Part shown: piece by piece, positions 7,542-16,348 of the stretch | Layout: the number at the start of each line of letters is the position of its first letter | How positions within the stretch are numbered: position 1 is the stretch's first letter | From: CAYLSV01 sp964386435 | GTDB lineage: Bacteria > Planctomycetota > Phycisphaerae > Tepidisphaerales > Tepidisphaeraceae | DNA: 45,706 bases | Assembly (NCBI GenBank): GCA_964386435.1 | Contig: CAYLSV010000023.1 | Location: 1-45,706, forward strand | Reading direction: 5' to 3' | The notes under the pieces: model-generated | What the model saw: only the letters and a program-made list of their open reading frames with translations | What the model was told of the DNA's origin: nothing | Database searches by the model: none | Program-made: the position numbers and the translations under genes

Positions 7542-10520
7542 ATGTTGAACTTGTTGACGAGTTGGTTCCGCACCCCAACCGCGTCGCCCTCGATGGCCGG
7601 CGCCGACCGCCTCCATCAGATCGGCCGCGAGCTGCTCGACGCCTCGGCAAAGCACGACGGCGGCAAGCTTCTCTCGAAGCGGTTTTGGAACGACAAGCTC
7701 ATGGCCTGGGCGATGAAAGATGAGGCGTTCAAGGTCCAGCTGTTCCGCTTCATCGACGCCTTCCCGAACTTCCAGACGCCCGAGGCCGTCCACGAGCACC
7801 TGATCGACTTCATGACCCAGCCCGGCGTCACGCCGCCGCCGGGGATGAGGCTCGGGCTCGCCGCCGGCGGGGCGATGAAGACGACGATGGCCAAGACCAT
7901 CACCCAGCAGGTGAAGGCGATGGCCGGCAACTTCATCGCCGGCACCGACGCCGAGTCCGCCGTTCCCACGCTCCGCCGGCAGTGGGATCAGAACCTCGCC
8001 TTCAGCGTCGATCTGCTCGGCGAGGCCTGCATCAGCGAGGCCGAAGCCGACGGCTACCAGCGCAAGTACCTTGATTTGATCGAGAACCTGCCGACGTGGG
8101 TCAACGACTGGCCGGCGAGGCCGCACCTGGAGCGCGACCACCTTGGCCCGATCCCGCGGACCAACGTCAGCGTCAAAATCAGCGCCCTCGCCGCCCACGC
8201 CGACCCGATCAGCTTCGACTGGTCCATCGCCCACCTCATGGAGCGGCTCGTTCCGATCCTCCGAACAGCCGCGGCCAAGAACGTGTTCATCAACTTCGAC
8301 ATGGAGGATTATGCGTCAAAGAACCTGACGATCGCGCTGTTCAAGCAATGCGCCGAGGCCGTCGAGTTCGACGGCGGCATCGCGCTGCAGGCCTACCTCC
8401 GCGACGGCGACACCGATGCCCACGACCTGGCCGATTGGGCGAAGCGGGCCGGGCGGGTCGTCACGGTGCGGCTGGTGAAGGGCGCGTACTGGGACTACGA
8501 GACGATCCACGCCAACCAGATGGGCTGGCCGGTGCCGGTGTGGGCGACGAAGCGGCAGACCGACGCCTGCTTCGAGCGGATGAGCCGGACGTTCATCGAC
8601 AGCACGCCAAGCGAGCCGGGGCAGGGCGGCGTAAAGCTGGCGCTGGGCAGCCACAACCTGCGCAGCATCGCCGCCGCCCTGACCGCCCTCGAGGAACGCG
8701 GGCTCCCCGATTCGGCCATCGAGCTGCAAATGCTCTACGGCATGGCCGACCAGCTCAAGGCCGCCACCGCCGAACGCGGGTTGCGGGTCCGCAGCTACAT
8801 TCCCGTCGGCGAGATGATCCCCGGCATGGCCTACCTCGTCCGCCGGCTGCTGGAAAACACCAGCAACGAGAGCTGGCTCATGGCCAGCACCGCCGACCGG
8901 GCCGACCCCGACGAACTGCTCGCCTCGCCCCACGAACCGACCGACGCAGGATCGGCCCCGCCGCCACACGGCGGAGGTCCGGCCGCCACCGACGCTCCCG
9001 AGCGCCACCAACTCTCCGCCGCCGTGCACGGCGTGGGCGATGACCGGCCGTTCTTCACCGAGCCTTTTCGCGATTTCGCCGACGCCGAGCAGCGGGCAGC
9101 GTTTGAGCGGACCATTCAAGCGGCGACGGTGCCAGTTGTCGCAAACGACGGCACCACCGAGCAGACCGACCAAGCCGTTGCCGCGGCCCACGCCGCCTTT
9201 CCCGCCTGGCGGGACACCGATGTTCTCGAGCGCGCCAACTGCCTGGTCCGCGCCGCCGACCTGATGCGGCAGCGACGCGACGAGCTGGCCGGCGTCGTGC
9301 TGAAGGAGAACGGCAAGGACTGGCGCAACGCCGACGGCGACGTTTGCGAGGCCATCGACTTCTGCGAGTTTTACGCCCGCGAGGCCGTCGCCCTGTGCCG
9401 GCCCGAGCGGCTGGGGCAGTTCGTCGGCGAGCTTAACGAGCAGTGGCATGAGCCGCGGGGCGTGTGTGCCGTGATCAGCCCGTGGAACTTCCCGCTGGCG
9501 ATCCCCGCCGGCATGGCCGCCGCGGCGCTGGTGATGGGCAACACCGTGATCCTCAAGCCGGCCGAGCAGACGCCGGGCACTGCGAAGATTCTGGTCGACA
9601 TCCTGCACGAGTCCGGCGTGCCGCGCGACGTGCTGCACTTTTTGCCCGGCGACGGCGAGACGGTGGGGCAGCATTTGTCCCGGCACGTGGGCGTCGACAT
9701 GGTTGCCTTCACCGGCAGCACCGCCGTCGGCCGGCAGCTGCTGCGCGATGCCGTCGAGCCCCCGCCGAGCCGCCGCCTCGCCCGGCACGTCGTCTGCGAA
9801 ACCGGGGGCAAGAACGCCATCCTCGTCGACGCCTCGGCCGACCTCGACGAAGCCGTCCTCGGCGTCCGCGACTCGGCCTTCGGCTTCGCCGGGCAAAAGT
9901 GCAGCGCGTGCAGCCGCGCCATCGTCGTCGACGATTTACACGACGCATTCGTCGCCCGCCTGGTCGAGAGCACCAAGAGCCTGCACGTCGGCGACCCGCT
10001 CGATTCCCGCACCGACCTCGGCCCAGTCATCGACGACGACGCCGCCGCGAGCATCCGCCGATTCATCGACAAGGGCAAAGCGGAGGCGACGCTCGCCCAC
10101 CCGACGACCGCCGCGGGCGACGGCCGGTTTATCGTGCCGCACATCTTCACCGACGTCGACCCCGACGCCACCATCGCCACCGAGGAAGTTTTCGGCCCCG
10201 TCCTCGCCGTGACCCGCGCCCGCGACTTCGGCCACGCCCTGCATCTGGCCACCGACAGCGGCTACCGCCTCACCGGCGGCGTCTACACCCGCAAGCCGTC
10301 GCACCTCACCCTCGCCCGCCAACAGTTCCGCGTCGGCAACCTCTACCTCAATCGCGGCTGCACCGGCGCCCTCGTCGCCCGCCAACCCTTCGGCGGCACC
10401 CACCAATCCGGTTTGGGCACCAAAGCCGGCGGCCGGGCGTACCTCCAACAATTCGCCGAACCCCGCGCCGTCACCGAGAACACGATGCGCCGCGGCTTCG
10501 CCCCCGAGCCGTCGGCTTGA
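7542..10520 (+). CDS. putA: Bifunctional proline dehydrogenase / L-glutamate-gamma-semialdehyde dehydrogenase
   Basis: PutA oxidises proline to pyrroline-5-carboxylate with FAD and then to glutamate with NAD, channelling the intermediate. The 992-residue protein has a proline dehydrogenase barrel at about 130-450 with VRLVKGAYWDYE (309-320), QMLYGMAD (396-403) and the substrate-binding RRLLENTSNESW (434-445). A Pro/Gly-rich linker follows at about 450-500. An aldehyde dehydrogenase domain runs from about 500 to 985 with SPWNFPL (646-652), FTGSTAVG (723-730), Glu753 in CETGGKN and Cys787 in GQKCSA. It lacks the N-terminal ribbon-helix-helix DNA-binding domain and the C-terminal domain of E. 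coli-type PutA, so it is the minimal enzyme-only form. The start is set by GGAGG at 7532. Confidence 0.96.
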   Translation: MLNLLTSWFRTPTASPSMAGADRLHQIGRELLDASAKHDGGKLLSKRFWNDKLMAWAMKDEAFKVQLFRFIDAFPNFQTPEAVHEHLIDFMTQPGVTPPPGMRLGLAAGGAMKTTMAKTITQQVKAMAGNFIAGTDAESAVPTLRRQWDQNLAFSVDLLGEACISEAEADGYQRKYLDLIENLPTWVNDWPARPHLERDHLGPIPRTNVSVKISALAAHADPISFDWSIAHLMERLVPILRTAAAKNVFINFDMEDYASKNLTIALFKQCAEAVEFDGGIALQAYLRDGDTDAHDLADWAKRAGRVVTVRLVKGAYWDYETIHANQMGWPVPVWATKRQTDACFERMSRTFIDSTPSEPGQGGVKLALGSHNLRSIAAALTALEERGLPDSAIELQMLYGMADQLKAATAERGLRVRSYIPVGEMIPGMAYLVRRLLENTSNESWLMASTADRADPDELLASPHEPTDAGSAPPPHGGGPAATDAPERHQLSAAVHGVGDDRPFFTEPFRDFADAEQRAAFERTIQAATVPVVANDGTTEQTDQAVAAAHAAFPAWRDTDVLERANCLVRAADLMRQRRDELAGVVLKENGKDWRNADGDVCEAIDFCEFYAREAVALCRPERLGQFVGELNEQWHEPRGVCAVISPWNFPLAIPAGMAAAALVMGNTVILKPAEQTPGTAKILVDILHESGVPRDVLHFLPGDGETVGQHLSRHVGVDMVAFTGSTAVGRQLLRDAVEPPPSRRLARHVVCETGGKNAILVDASADLDEAVLGVRDSAFGFAGQKCSACSRAIVVDDLHDAFVARLVESTKSLHVGDPLDSRTDLGPVIDDDAAASIRRFIDKGKAEATLAHPTTAAGDGRFIVPHIFTDVDPDATIATEEVFGPVLAVTRARDFGHALHLATDSGYRLTGGVYTRKPSHLTLARQQFRVGNLYLNRGCTGALVARQPFGGTHQSGLGTKAGGRAYLQQFAEPRAVTENTMRRGFAPEPSA

Positions 10521-10556
10521 ACCGCATCGCCGGCCCCGGCCGGACCACCAATTAGC

Positions 10557-10820
10557 TCACGACCGATTGCCGCTGGGCACGTTCTCCCGGATCGGTTCCG
10601 CCGGCAGCGGCTCGATGCGGCTGACGTGGTTGGGCGAGATGAACACCGACTTCGTCGGCACGCCGCCCTCGTCCGGCTCCCAGGCGATGTAGACGTCGAG
10701 CATGCCCACCGCCATCTGAAACGGGTCGAGCACGTCGTAGTGTGTGCCGTCGCTGACGTGCACGCGGAATGGCCGGAACGGCTGCATGAGGTGGTGCTCG
10801 CGGATCTTTACCGGCGGCAT
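10557..10820 (-). CDS. Small hypothetical protein of the PFRPF family
   Basis: Predicted 87-residue soluble protein. The N-terminal block MQPFRPFRVHVSDGTHYDV is typical of a widespread set of small uncharacterised proteins, abundant in planctomycetes, that start with a helix followed by PFRPF-h-h-h-SDG and end with a short strand before a polar tail. I recognise the pattern but no function. The ATG at 10820 or the internal ATG at residue 12 could be the start. It is convergent with putA (36 bp) and divergent from mntR (39 bp), so its promoter overlaps the mntR start region. Confidence 0.65.
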   Translation of the reverse strand: MPPVKIREHHLMQPFRPFRVHVSDGTHYDVLDPFQMAVGMLDVYIAWEPDEGGVPTKSVFISPNHVSRIEPLPAEPIRENVPSGNRS

Positions 10821-10859
10821 GGCCGAATCATACGCCGCGGCGGGGCGGTATCATCCGGC

Positions 10860-11279
10860 GTGCCGCGTGCCCCGCTTGCCGCCGACATCGCCAAGCCGCA
10901 CCGCCGTACGCGGGCCGACCACGCCTCGGAGACGGCCGAGGATTACGTCGAGGCCATCGTCGAACTCGCCGACGACGGCGGGGCGTGCCGCGTCAAACAC
11001 CTCGCCGAGCATTTCGGCGTCAGCCACGTGACGGTCATCCGCATCGTCCAGCGCCTGGCCGGCGAAGGCTTGGTCACCACGGAACCGTACCAACCGGTGT
11101 TCCTCACCGACGCCGGCCAGAAGCTGGCCGCCGAGTCGGCCCGTCGGCACCGCGTGGTCTTCGCCTTCCTCCGCAAACTCGGCGTCGACGAAGCCACCGC
11201 CGCCGTCGACGCCGAGGGCATCGAGCACCACCTGAGCCCCGCCACGCTGCGCCGCATGCAGGCGTTCTTGAGTGAGTGA
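10860..11279 (+). CDS. mntR: Manganese-responsive transcriptional regulator MntR (DtxR family)
   Basis: DNA-binding repressor/activator that senses Mn(II) and controls uptake and efflux genes. The 139-residue product aligns well by eye with proteobacterial-type MntR: HASETAEDYVEAI at the N-terminus, a winged helix (VKHLAEHFGVSHVTVIRIVQRLAGEGLV) and the metal-ligand helices with SARRHR and DAEGIEHHLS, where the Glu, Glu-His and His correspond to known Mn ligands. The GTG at 10860 is inferred; the next in-frame options would cut into the N-terminal helix. No Mn transporter gene lies beside it in this window, so its targets are elsewhere. Confidence 0.88.
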   Translation: MPRAPLAADIAKPHRRTRADHASETAEDYVEAIVELADDGGACRVKHLAEHFGVSHVTVIRIVQRLAGEGLVTTEPYQPVFLTDAGQKLAAESARRHRVVFAFLRKLGVDEATAAVDAEGIEHHLSPATLRRMQAFLSE

Positions 11280-11307
11280 ACCCGTGGTGGCTACGATGGC
11301 CGCCGAC

Positions 11308-11381
11308 GCCCCCATAGCTCAACTGGATAGAGCACCGGCCTTCTAAGCCGGATGTTGCAGGTTCGAGCCCTGCTGGGGGTA
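11308..11381 (+). tRNA. tRNA-Arg (anticodon TCT)
   Basis: A full cloverleaf can be read. The acceptor stem GCCCCCA pairs with TGGGGGT (G1-U72 wobble) and has discriminator A. The D arm contains AGCTC and GAGC. The anticodon stem CCGGC/GCCGG holds the loop CTTCTAA with anticodon TCT, reading AGA/AGG. The T arm is GCAGG-TTCGAGC-CCTGC. No CCA is encoded. It lies 28 bp after mntR on the same strand. Confidence 0.97.
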
Positions 11382-11495
11382 TCACCTGGGCGTCGAGGCC
11401 CGTCCGTCATCTTCATGCCGGGACTTACGCCGGCCTGATGGCGGCTGCGCCGCCCGCACTTCCTGACGGGCGTGCCTCGCGTGGGCGTCGGCGGT

Positions 11496-12047
11496 TCACC
11501 GTCGGGGTTGCGGGCCGGCGAGAATTTGCTCGGGGGTGACGCCGGTTTCGGGGCGAAGGATTGGGGTGCCGTCGGCCTCGACCGTGAACGGGCAGGTGGC
11601 GCACTGGACGCGGCGATTGGTGGGCGCTTCGCCGTCGAGGCGGGGGTCGGGCCGGCCGCTCTCGATAACGGGCTGGTCGCCGGCGGTGGCGCGTTTGTGG
11701 AGCAAATCGAGGATCAGGTCGTCGAGGCCCAGTGGTTCGGCGACTTGGTAGCTGGTGCCGGGGTGGTGCTGCTGGGCCTGGTGGGTCAGGCTCGGGATGT
11801 CGCGGCCCCAGTGCTTGCCGGGGCCGAGGAAGTAGGGCAGGACGACGATCTTCGTCGCCCCCCGCTCGACGCATTTAGTGTACGCCGCGGCGATGTCCGG
11901 CTGGGCCAGCTCCATGTGCGCCGGCTCGACGGTGGCGTGCTCGGGGAAGCGCGCGGCGTAGGCGGCGGCGACCTGCTCGAGCTTCTGGTTGCTCTCGGGC
12001 CGGCGGCTGCCGTGGTCGACGATGATGATGCCGGTTTGACTTGCCAT
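11496..12047 (-). CDS. Sirohydrochlorin chelatase-like protein (CbiX/SirB family)
   Basis: CbiX-type proteins insert Co or Fe into sirohydrochlorin for cobalamin or siroheme synthesis. The N-terminal part has IIIVDHGSR with the metal-site His12, the second site in EPAHMELAQPDI, and LPYFLGPGKHWGRDIP, all typical of the short single-domain class. The product is about 183 residues, longer than the usual 120-130. The extra C-terminal segment contains a CATC motif (RRVQCATCPF) followed by TVEADGTPIL. The ATG at 12047 gives a standard start; a GTG at 12053 overlaps the upstream peptidase stop (GTGA) and is an equally possible coupled start. No other cobalamin or siroheme gene is nearby. Confidence 0.82.
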   Translation of the reverse strand: MASQTGIIIVDHGSRRPESNQKLEQVAAAYAARFPEHATVEPAHMELAQPDIAAAYTKCVERGATKIVVLPYFLGPGKHWGRDIPSLTHQAQQHHPGTSYQVAEPLGLDDLILDLLHKRATAGDQPVIESGRPDPRLDGEAPTNRRVQCATCPFTVEADGTPILRPETGVTPEQILAGPQPRR

Positions 12048-12049
12048 TC

Positions 12050-13957
12050 TCACTGATCGTTGGTGGCCTCGAACGTGACCGACAGCTCCTGCGGCGTGCC
12101 GTCGCGGCGGACCTTCACCGGCATCGTGCTGCCCGGCTCGGCCGCGGCGAGCGCTTCCTGCAAATCGTAAATGTCGGCGATCTCCATCTGGCCGATGGCG
12201 GTGATGACGTCGCCGGTCTGGAGGCCTGCCTTGGCGGCGGGCGTGTCGTTGCTCACGCCGTCGACGACCACGCCGCTCGGGTTCTCGTCGCCGCCGTAGG
12301 CCGTCATGTCGGGCAGAATCCCCAGCCGCACCCGCCGGGCCGGCGGCTGCTCGTCACTCGGCTCGCCCGCCGCGCCGGCGGCGTTCGCCTCGCGGCTCGG
12401 ATCGATGAACACCGGCCGCTCCGGGGCGTTGGCGACCTCGCGGATGATCTGGCTCGTCGCCGCGGTGGCCGTGGCGAGGAACGGGTAGTTCACCTTGTCG
12501 GGCGTGTCGTCGGGCGTGTGGTACTCCTCGTGGATCGAGCCGAAGAAGAACATCGCCGGGATGTCGGCCCGCCAGAAGTTGGCGTGGTCGCTGCGGCCGT
12601 CCATGCCGCCGCCCATGCTCTCCCACTCGAGGTCGTACGCCGCCGTCGCGGCCTCGGTCAGCGGCTCGAGTTCCGCGGCCGTCAGGTGGCCGCCGACCTC
12701 CAATGTGTCGTCCTCCGGCCGACCGAGCATGTCGTAGTTGAACATCGCCACGACCTCCTCGATCGGCACCGTCGCGTTCTCCACCCAGTGCCGCGAGCCG
12801 ATAAGACCCACTTCTTCGGCGGAAAACAGGATGAACACCAGCGATCGGTCGGTCGGCTGCTCGGCGAAATGTTCGGCCAGCGCCATGACCGCGGCCGTGC
12901 CGCTGGCGTTGTCGTCGGCGCCGTAGTGCACGGCCTCGACGCCCGGCGACCGGCTGCCGAACCCGCCGAAGCCGAGGTGGTCGTAGTGCCCGCCGATGGC
13001 GACGTACTCGTCGGCATTCTCACCAGCGCCCGGCAGGACGGCGACGACGTTGCGAACCGTGGTCGTGTTCGTCTTGGCCGCGAAGTCGCCGGCGACGTTC
13101 ACCTCGTTGGCCGGCTCAACGGCGATCGGCTCGCCAATCGAGTCGATGCGGTCCTGCAACTCCGCCAACTCCGGCAGGCCGGCGGCGTCGAGGATCTTGT
13201 GCGCCGCCTCCTGCGTGATGTGGAACGCCGGGATCGTGATCCGCCCGCGCCGCGGTGCGCTGCCGAACCCCATCAGCGGCGGCGTGTCGTCGTGGAACCG
13301 CGGCGGGTTGACGATCAGCACCGCCGCCGCCCCGGCCCGCTGGCAGGCGAAGATCTTGCTCGTCAGTGCCGCGTTGCGGCTGCTGTTGCCGTTGCGGCCG
13401 AGTCGGCTGTCGCCGTCGGCGTCGTGCGGCTCGTAGCGCAGGATCAACGCCACCTTCCCCTCGACGTCGACAGCGTCAAAATCGTTGTAGTCGTCGCTGT
13501 TGATGCCGTATCCGGCGAACACCACCGGCGCGTCGAACGCCGCGGGGCTGCTGACACCCATCGGCGTGTAATCCTCATCCAGCACCAGCTCGGTCCCGCC
13601 CACCGCCAGCCGCGTCTGCTCGGGCACCAGCTCGCTGCCGATGTCGAGCGGGAAGTTCTGGAAGAACGTTCCGTCGTCGCCCCCCGGCTCCAGCCCCAGC
13701 GTCTCGAACCGATCGGCAATGTAATCGGCCGACACTTCGATGCCGTCGGTGCCGAGGCCCCGCCCCTCCCGCGCCGGGTCGGCGAGCCAATAAACATCCT
13801 CCTTGATCTGCGCTTCCAGCGCCGCCAGATCGAACGCCGGCGCCTCGAGCTGCACCGCCCGCGGCTCGTCCTTCACCATTGCCCCAGATTCACACCCGCC
13901 GACGAACAAGACGGGCAACGCGAGCAACACTGAGCGGGCAACGAACTTCCGGATCAT
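12050..13957 (-). CDS. Lipoprotein M28-family zinc aminopeptidase with PA and PDZ domains
   Basis: Predicted secreted peptidase anchored as a lipoprotein. The signal peptide ends in the lipobox FVGGC (Cys22). A protease-associated insert occupies roughly residues 140-290 (FAGYGINSDDYNDFD is typical). The M28 catalytic core follows, with metal or catalytic residues in GGHYDHLG (near 327), GADDNASG (near 346), SAEEVGLIGS (near 382), NYDMLG (near 407) and EEYHTPDD (near 479). A C-terminal PDZ domain (VSNDTPAAKAGLQTGDVI) ends the 635-residue protein. The ATG at 13957 starts a good signal peptide. Its stop overlaps the next gene's possible GTG start. It is divergent from the hydantoinase A gene across about 100 bp. 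Confidence 0.92.
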   Translation of the reverse strand: MIRKFVARSVLLALPVLFVGGCESGAMVKDEPRAVQLEAPAFDLAALEAQIKEDVYWLADPAREGRGLGTDGIEVSADYIADRFETLGLEPGGDDGTFFQNFPLDIGSELVPEQTRLAVGGTELVLDEDYTPMGVSSPAAFDAPVVFAGYGINSDDYNDFDAVDVEGKVALILRYEPHDADGDSRLGRNGNSSRNAALTSKIFACQRAGAAAVLIVNPPRFHDDTPPLMGFGSAPRRGRITIPAFHITQEAAHKILDAAGLPELAELQDRIDSIGEPIAVEPANEVNVAGDFAAKTNTTTVRNVVAVLPGAGENADEYVAIGGHYDHLGFGGFGSRSPGVEAVHYGADDNASGTAAVMALAEHFAEQPTDRSLVFILFSAEEVGLIGSRHWVENATVPIEEVVAMFNYDMLGRPEDDTLEVGGHLTAAELEPLTEAATAAYDLEWESMGGGMDGRSDHANFWRADIPAMFFFGSIHEEYHTPDDTPDKVNYPFLATATAATSQIIREVANAPERPVFIDPSREANAAGAAGEPSDEQPPARRVRLGILPDMTAYGGDENPSGVVVDGVSNDTPAAKAGLQTGDVITAIGQMEIADIYDLQEALAAAEPGSTMPVKVRRDGTPQELSVTFEATNDQ

Positions 13958-14058
13958 CGTGCGCCACGTTACGCACCATCACGCACCACCGCCCGACGAC
14001 GGGCACGGTTCTGAAGCGTGGGAGTCACTGAGACCTCCACCGCCGCTATCGTCGCGGC

Positions 14059-16029
14059 GTGGCGGATGATTCCCAGCCGAAGTCGGTGCTGATCGGGTGC
14101 GATGTCGGTGGGACGTTTACCGACGCGGTGGCGTGGGACGGCGCGGCGCTGACTGTGCTGAAGGTGCCGACGGTGCCGGGCGGATTCCACGGTGGGATAA
14201 TCGAGGCGACGAAGCGGTTGGCCCGGCGGGTGCCGAGTCGGCTTGTGCACGGCTCGACCGTGGCGACCAACGCGCTGATCCAGCGCGGCGGCAAGCCGGT
14301 GGTGTTCGTGACCAATCAAGGGTTCGAGGACTTGTTCGAGATCGCCCGGCAGCGTCGGCCGGAGCTTTACGCGCTGGAAGTTCGCAAGCCCGAACCGCTG
14401 GTGGCCCGGCGGCACTGCTTCGGGCTCTCATGCCGGACAGCGGCCGACGGGCGGCAATTGGCGGGGTTCGACGAGGCCGAGGCGGCGGACGTGGTCCGGC
14501 AGATCAAGGCGACGGGATTGGCAGACGTGGCCGTCTGTCTGCTGTTCAGCTTTGCCGATGATTCGCATGAAACGGCGTTCGCCGAACTCGCCCGGGCGGC
14601 GGGGCTGCGGGTGACGATTAGCAGCGAAGTGTTGCCCGAGTTCCGCGAGTACGAGCGGGCGACCACCACGGCCGCGGCGGCGCACCTGAAGTCGCCGGTC
14701 GGCGAGTACCTTGAGGCGTTGGCGGACGGGCTGCCGAAGTTTGTCGAGAACGTCCGCGTACTCGACGGCGGCGGCGGGACGCTCGCGCTCGACGCGGCGG
14801 CAACGCACGCGGTCCGGCTCACCCTCAGCGGCCCGGCCGGCGGCGTCGCGGCGGCGGCGTGGCTGGCGGACCGGCACGGTTTGGGCGACGTCGTCAGCTA
14901 CGACATGGGCGGCACAAGCACCGACGTCGCCCTGATCCGCGACGGCCGCTGCCCGACGACGACGCAACGGATCATCGGCGGCGTGCCGGTGGCGGTGCCC
15001 ATGCTCGATATCCACACCGTCGGGGCCGGCGGCGGGAGCATCGCGTTCCGCGACGCCGGCGGCATGCTCCGCGTCGGCCCGCGCTCGGCCGGGGCGGTGC
15101 CGGGGCCGGCGTGTTACCACAAGGGCGGGACGCTGCCGACCGTCACCGACGCCCACGTCGTCCTTGGCCGGCTGCCGGGTGACCTCACCCTCGGCGACCA
15201 TCTGCCGCTGCACTCGACGCTGGCGGCGAAGGTGATCGGCACGCTCGCCGACGAACTGGGCCAAACCCCGGAGCAAACGGCACACGACGTCATCGCCGTC
15301 GCCGACGCCGGCATGGCGCGGGCGGTGCGTGACGTAACGGCGGCCCGCGGCGTCGACCCGCGACCGCTGACGCTCGTGAGCTTCGGCGGGGCGGGCGGGT
15401 TGCACGCGTGCGCGATCGCCGAACAGCTCGGCATGAAGCAGGTCGTCGTGCCGCCGATGGGCGGGGTGTTCAGCGCGCTGGGCATGCTCGTCGCCCCCCC
15501 GGCGGCCGAGGCGGGGCGGACGGTGCTGCACCTGAAAGACGTCCTCGACGCCGACCGCCTGCACGCCGAGGCCGGGTCGCTGAACGCGGCGCTGATGGAC
15601 GAGTTGCCCGAGGCGGCGCGGGTGGAAGTGTGGGCCGACTGCCGCTTCGCGGGACAAAGCCACGAGCTGCCGGTGCTGCTGCCGTCAAGCGATCTGGGCG
15701 AGCTGCGGCGGGCGTTCGAGGCCGTGTACGTCGAGCAGTTCGGCGAGCCGCCCGAGGCCGGGTTGGAAGTCGTGAACCTCCGCGTCCGCCGCATCGGCGA
15801 GCCAAACCCGATCGAGCTGCCGCCACTCGCCGAGGAGCCCGAGCGCGGCGAGGCGACGGTCTGCGGCCGATTCGTCCCGAGGCTCAACCGCGCCGCCGTC
15901 CACGCAAAGCCTGCCGATGGCCCGGCAGTCATCACCGACCACGAATCGACCACCTGGCTCGCCCCCGACTGGCAAGCCACGGCGACGGACGACGGCACGC
16001 TGTTCCTCCGGCCGACCGGCGGCACGTAG
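14059..16029 (+). CDS. Hydantoinase/oxoprolinase subunit A (HyuA-like)
   Basis: ATP-dependent amidohydrolase subunit of the HyuA/OplA family, which opens hydantoin or 5-oxoproline rings or, in acetone carboxylase relatives, carboxylates substrates. The 656-residue protein begins with the ASKHA-fold phosphate loop (CDVGGTFTDAV, GGTFTD at 17-22), has LVHGSTVATNALIQR, and a second phosphate motif in SYDMGGTSTDVALI, with SGPAGGV and FGGAGGLHACAIAEQLG in the C-terminal half. The GTG at 14059 puts GGTFTD at the standard position. Its partner subunit gene (17513) is not adjacent as usual but lies about 1.5 kb downstream, past two small membrane-protein genes and several palindromic repeats. The substrate is not determinable here. 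Confidence 0.9.
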   Translation: MADDSQPKSVLIGCDVGGTFTDAVAWDGAALTVLKVPTVPGGFHGGIIEATKRLARRVPSRLVHGSTVATNALIQRGGKPVVFVTNQGFEDLFEIARQRRPELYALEVRKPEPLVARRHCFGLSCRTAADGRQLAGFDEAEAADVVRQIKATGLADVAVCLLFSFADDSHETAFAELARAAGLRVTISSEVLPEFREYERATTTAAAAHLKSPVGEYLEALADGLPKFVENVRVLDGGGGTLALDAAATHAVRLTLSGPAGGVAAAAWLADRHGLGDVVSYDMGGTSTDVALIRDGRCPTTTQRIIGGVPVAVPMLDIHTVGAGGGSIAFRDAGGMLRVGPRSAGAVPGPACYHKGGTLPTVTDAHVVLGRLPGDLTLGDHLPLHSTLAAKVIGTLADELGQTPEQTAHDVIAVADAGMARAVRDVTAARGVDPRPLTLVSFGGAGGLHACAIAEQLGMKQVVVPPMGGVFSALGMLVAPPAAEAGRTVLHLKDVLDADRLHAEAGSLNAALMDELPEAARVEVWADCRFAGQSHELPVLLPSSDLGELRRAFEAVYVEQFGEPPEAGLEVVNLRVRRIGEPNPIELPPLAEEPERGEATVCGRFVPRLNRAAVHAKPADGPAVITDHESTTWLAPDWQATATDDGTLFLRPTGGT

Positions 16030-16069
16030 TGCCTCGGCTATTATTTGCGACCCGCACCATTTTGCGCGC

Positions 16070-16101
16070 GGTAGCCGCAGCACCACGTGCTGCAGGTCCG
16101 G
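16070..16101 (+). repeat. REP-like palindrome, family C
   Basis: Begins GGTAGCCGCAGCAC and ends GTGCTGCAGGTCCGG, with a CAC loop and one bulged A in the 3' arm. It shares the GTAG foot and the TCCGG tail with family A but has a different inner stem. It lies 41 bp after the hydantoinase A stop. Confidence 0.75.
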
Positions 16102-16158
16102 CCGGTTGGACGCACCACTTGGCGGGGCGACTTGTCATGATCTCGCCACCACAAGAAA

Positions 16159-16237
16159 CCCCCACCGCCGTGGTGACGGCGGGGCTACGCCGACGATCCG
16201 AGCACGCCNNNNNNNNNNGTTACCACGGCGGTGGGGG
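16159..16237. repeat. REPIN-like inverted pair, family B, interrupted by the N-run
   Basis: The left copy at 16159-16188 is in minus orientation: read on that strand it starts GTAGCCCCGCCGT and ends ACGGCGGTGGGGG. The right copy is visible only from 16219 (GTTACCACGGCGGTGGGGG); its GTAG half falls in the ten Ns. The flank after it, read in reverse, is GTCGCTGATGCCCCCACCGC, matching the other family B copies. Confidence 0.75.
16209..16218. other. Assembly gap (10 N) inside a palindrome
   Basis: Ten Ns replace the first half of a family B hairpin. If that copy matches its partner, about 11 bases (GTAGCCCCGCC) are missing, so the N count is a placeholder. Confidence 0.9.
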
Positions 16238-16348
16238 CATCAGCGACATCCGCCGCCCGCGCATGTTCCGACGCAACAAGAACGTCCACTCCTGAACCTG
16301 CGATGCCACACATCGCAGGTCGGGGTGGATGCCGTCACGCTCCCGCTG

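Larger units (their letters stand above)
16030..16348. other. 319-bp intergenic region with repeats and an assembly gap
   Basis: I see no gene between the subunit A stop and the membrane-protein start. The stretch holds a family C palindrome (16070-16101), a family B inverted pair broken by ten Ns (16159-16237) and a perfect 9-bp hairpin at 16297-16319 (CCTGCGATG with CATCGCAGG). Confidence 0.7.

Noticed and set aside
14024..14044. GTCACTGAGACCTCCACCGC upstream of the hydantoinase A gene, like a family B flank
   Set aside because: Only one arm is recognisable and no hairpin or GTAG follows; possibly a decayed copy but not safe to call.
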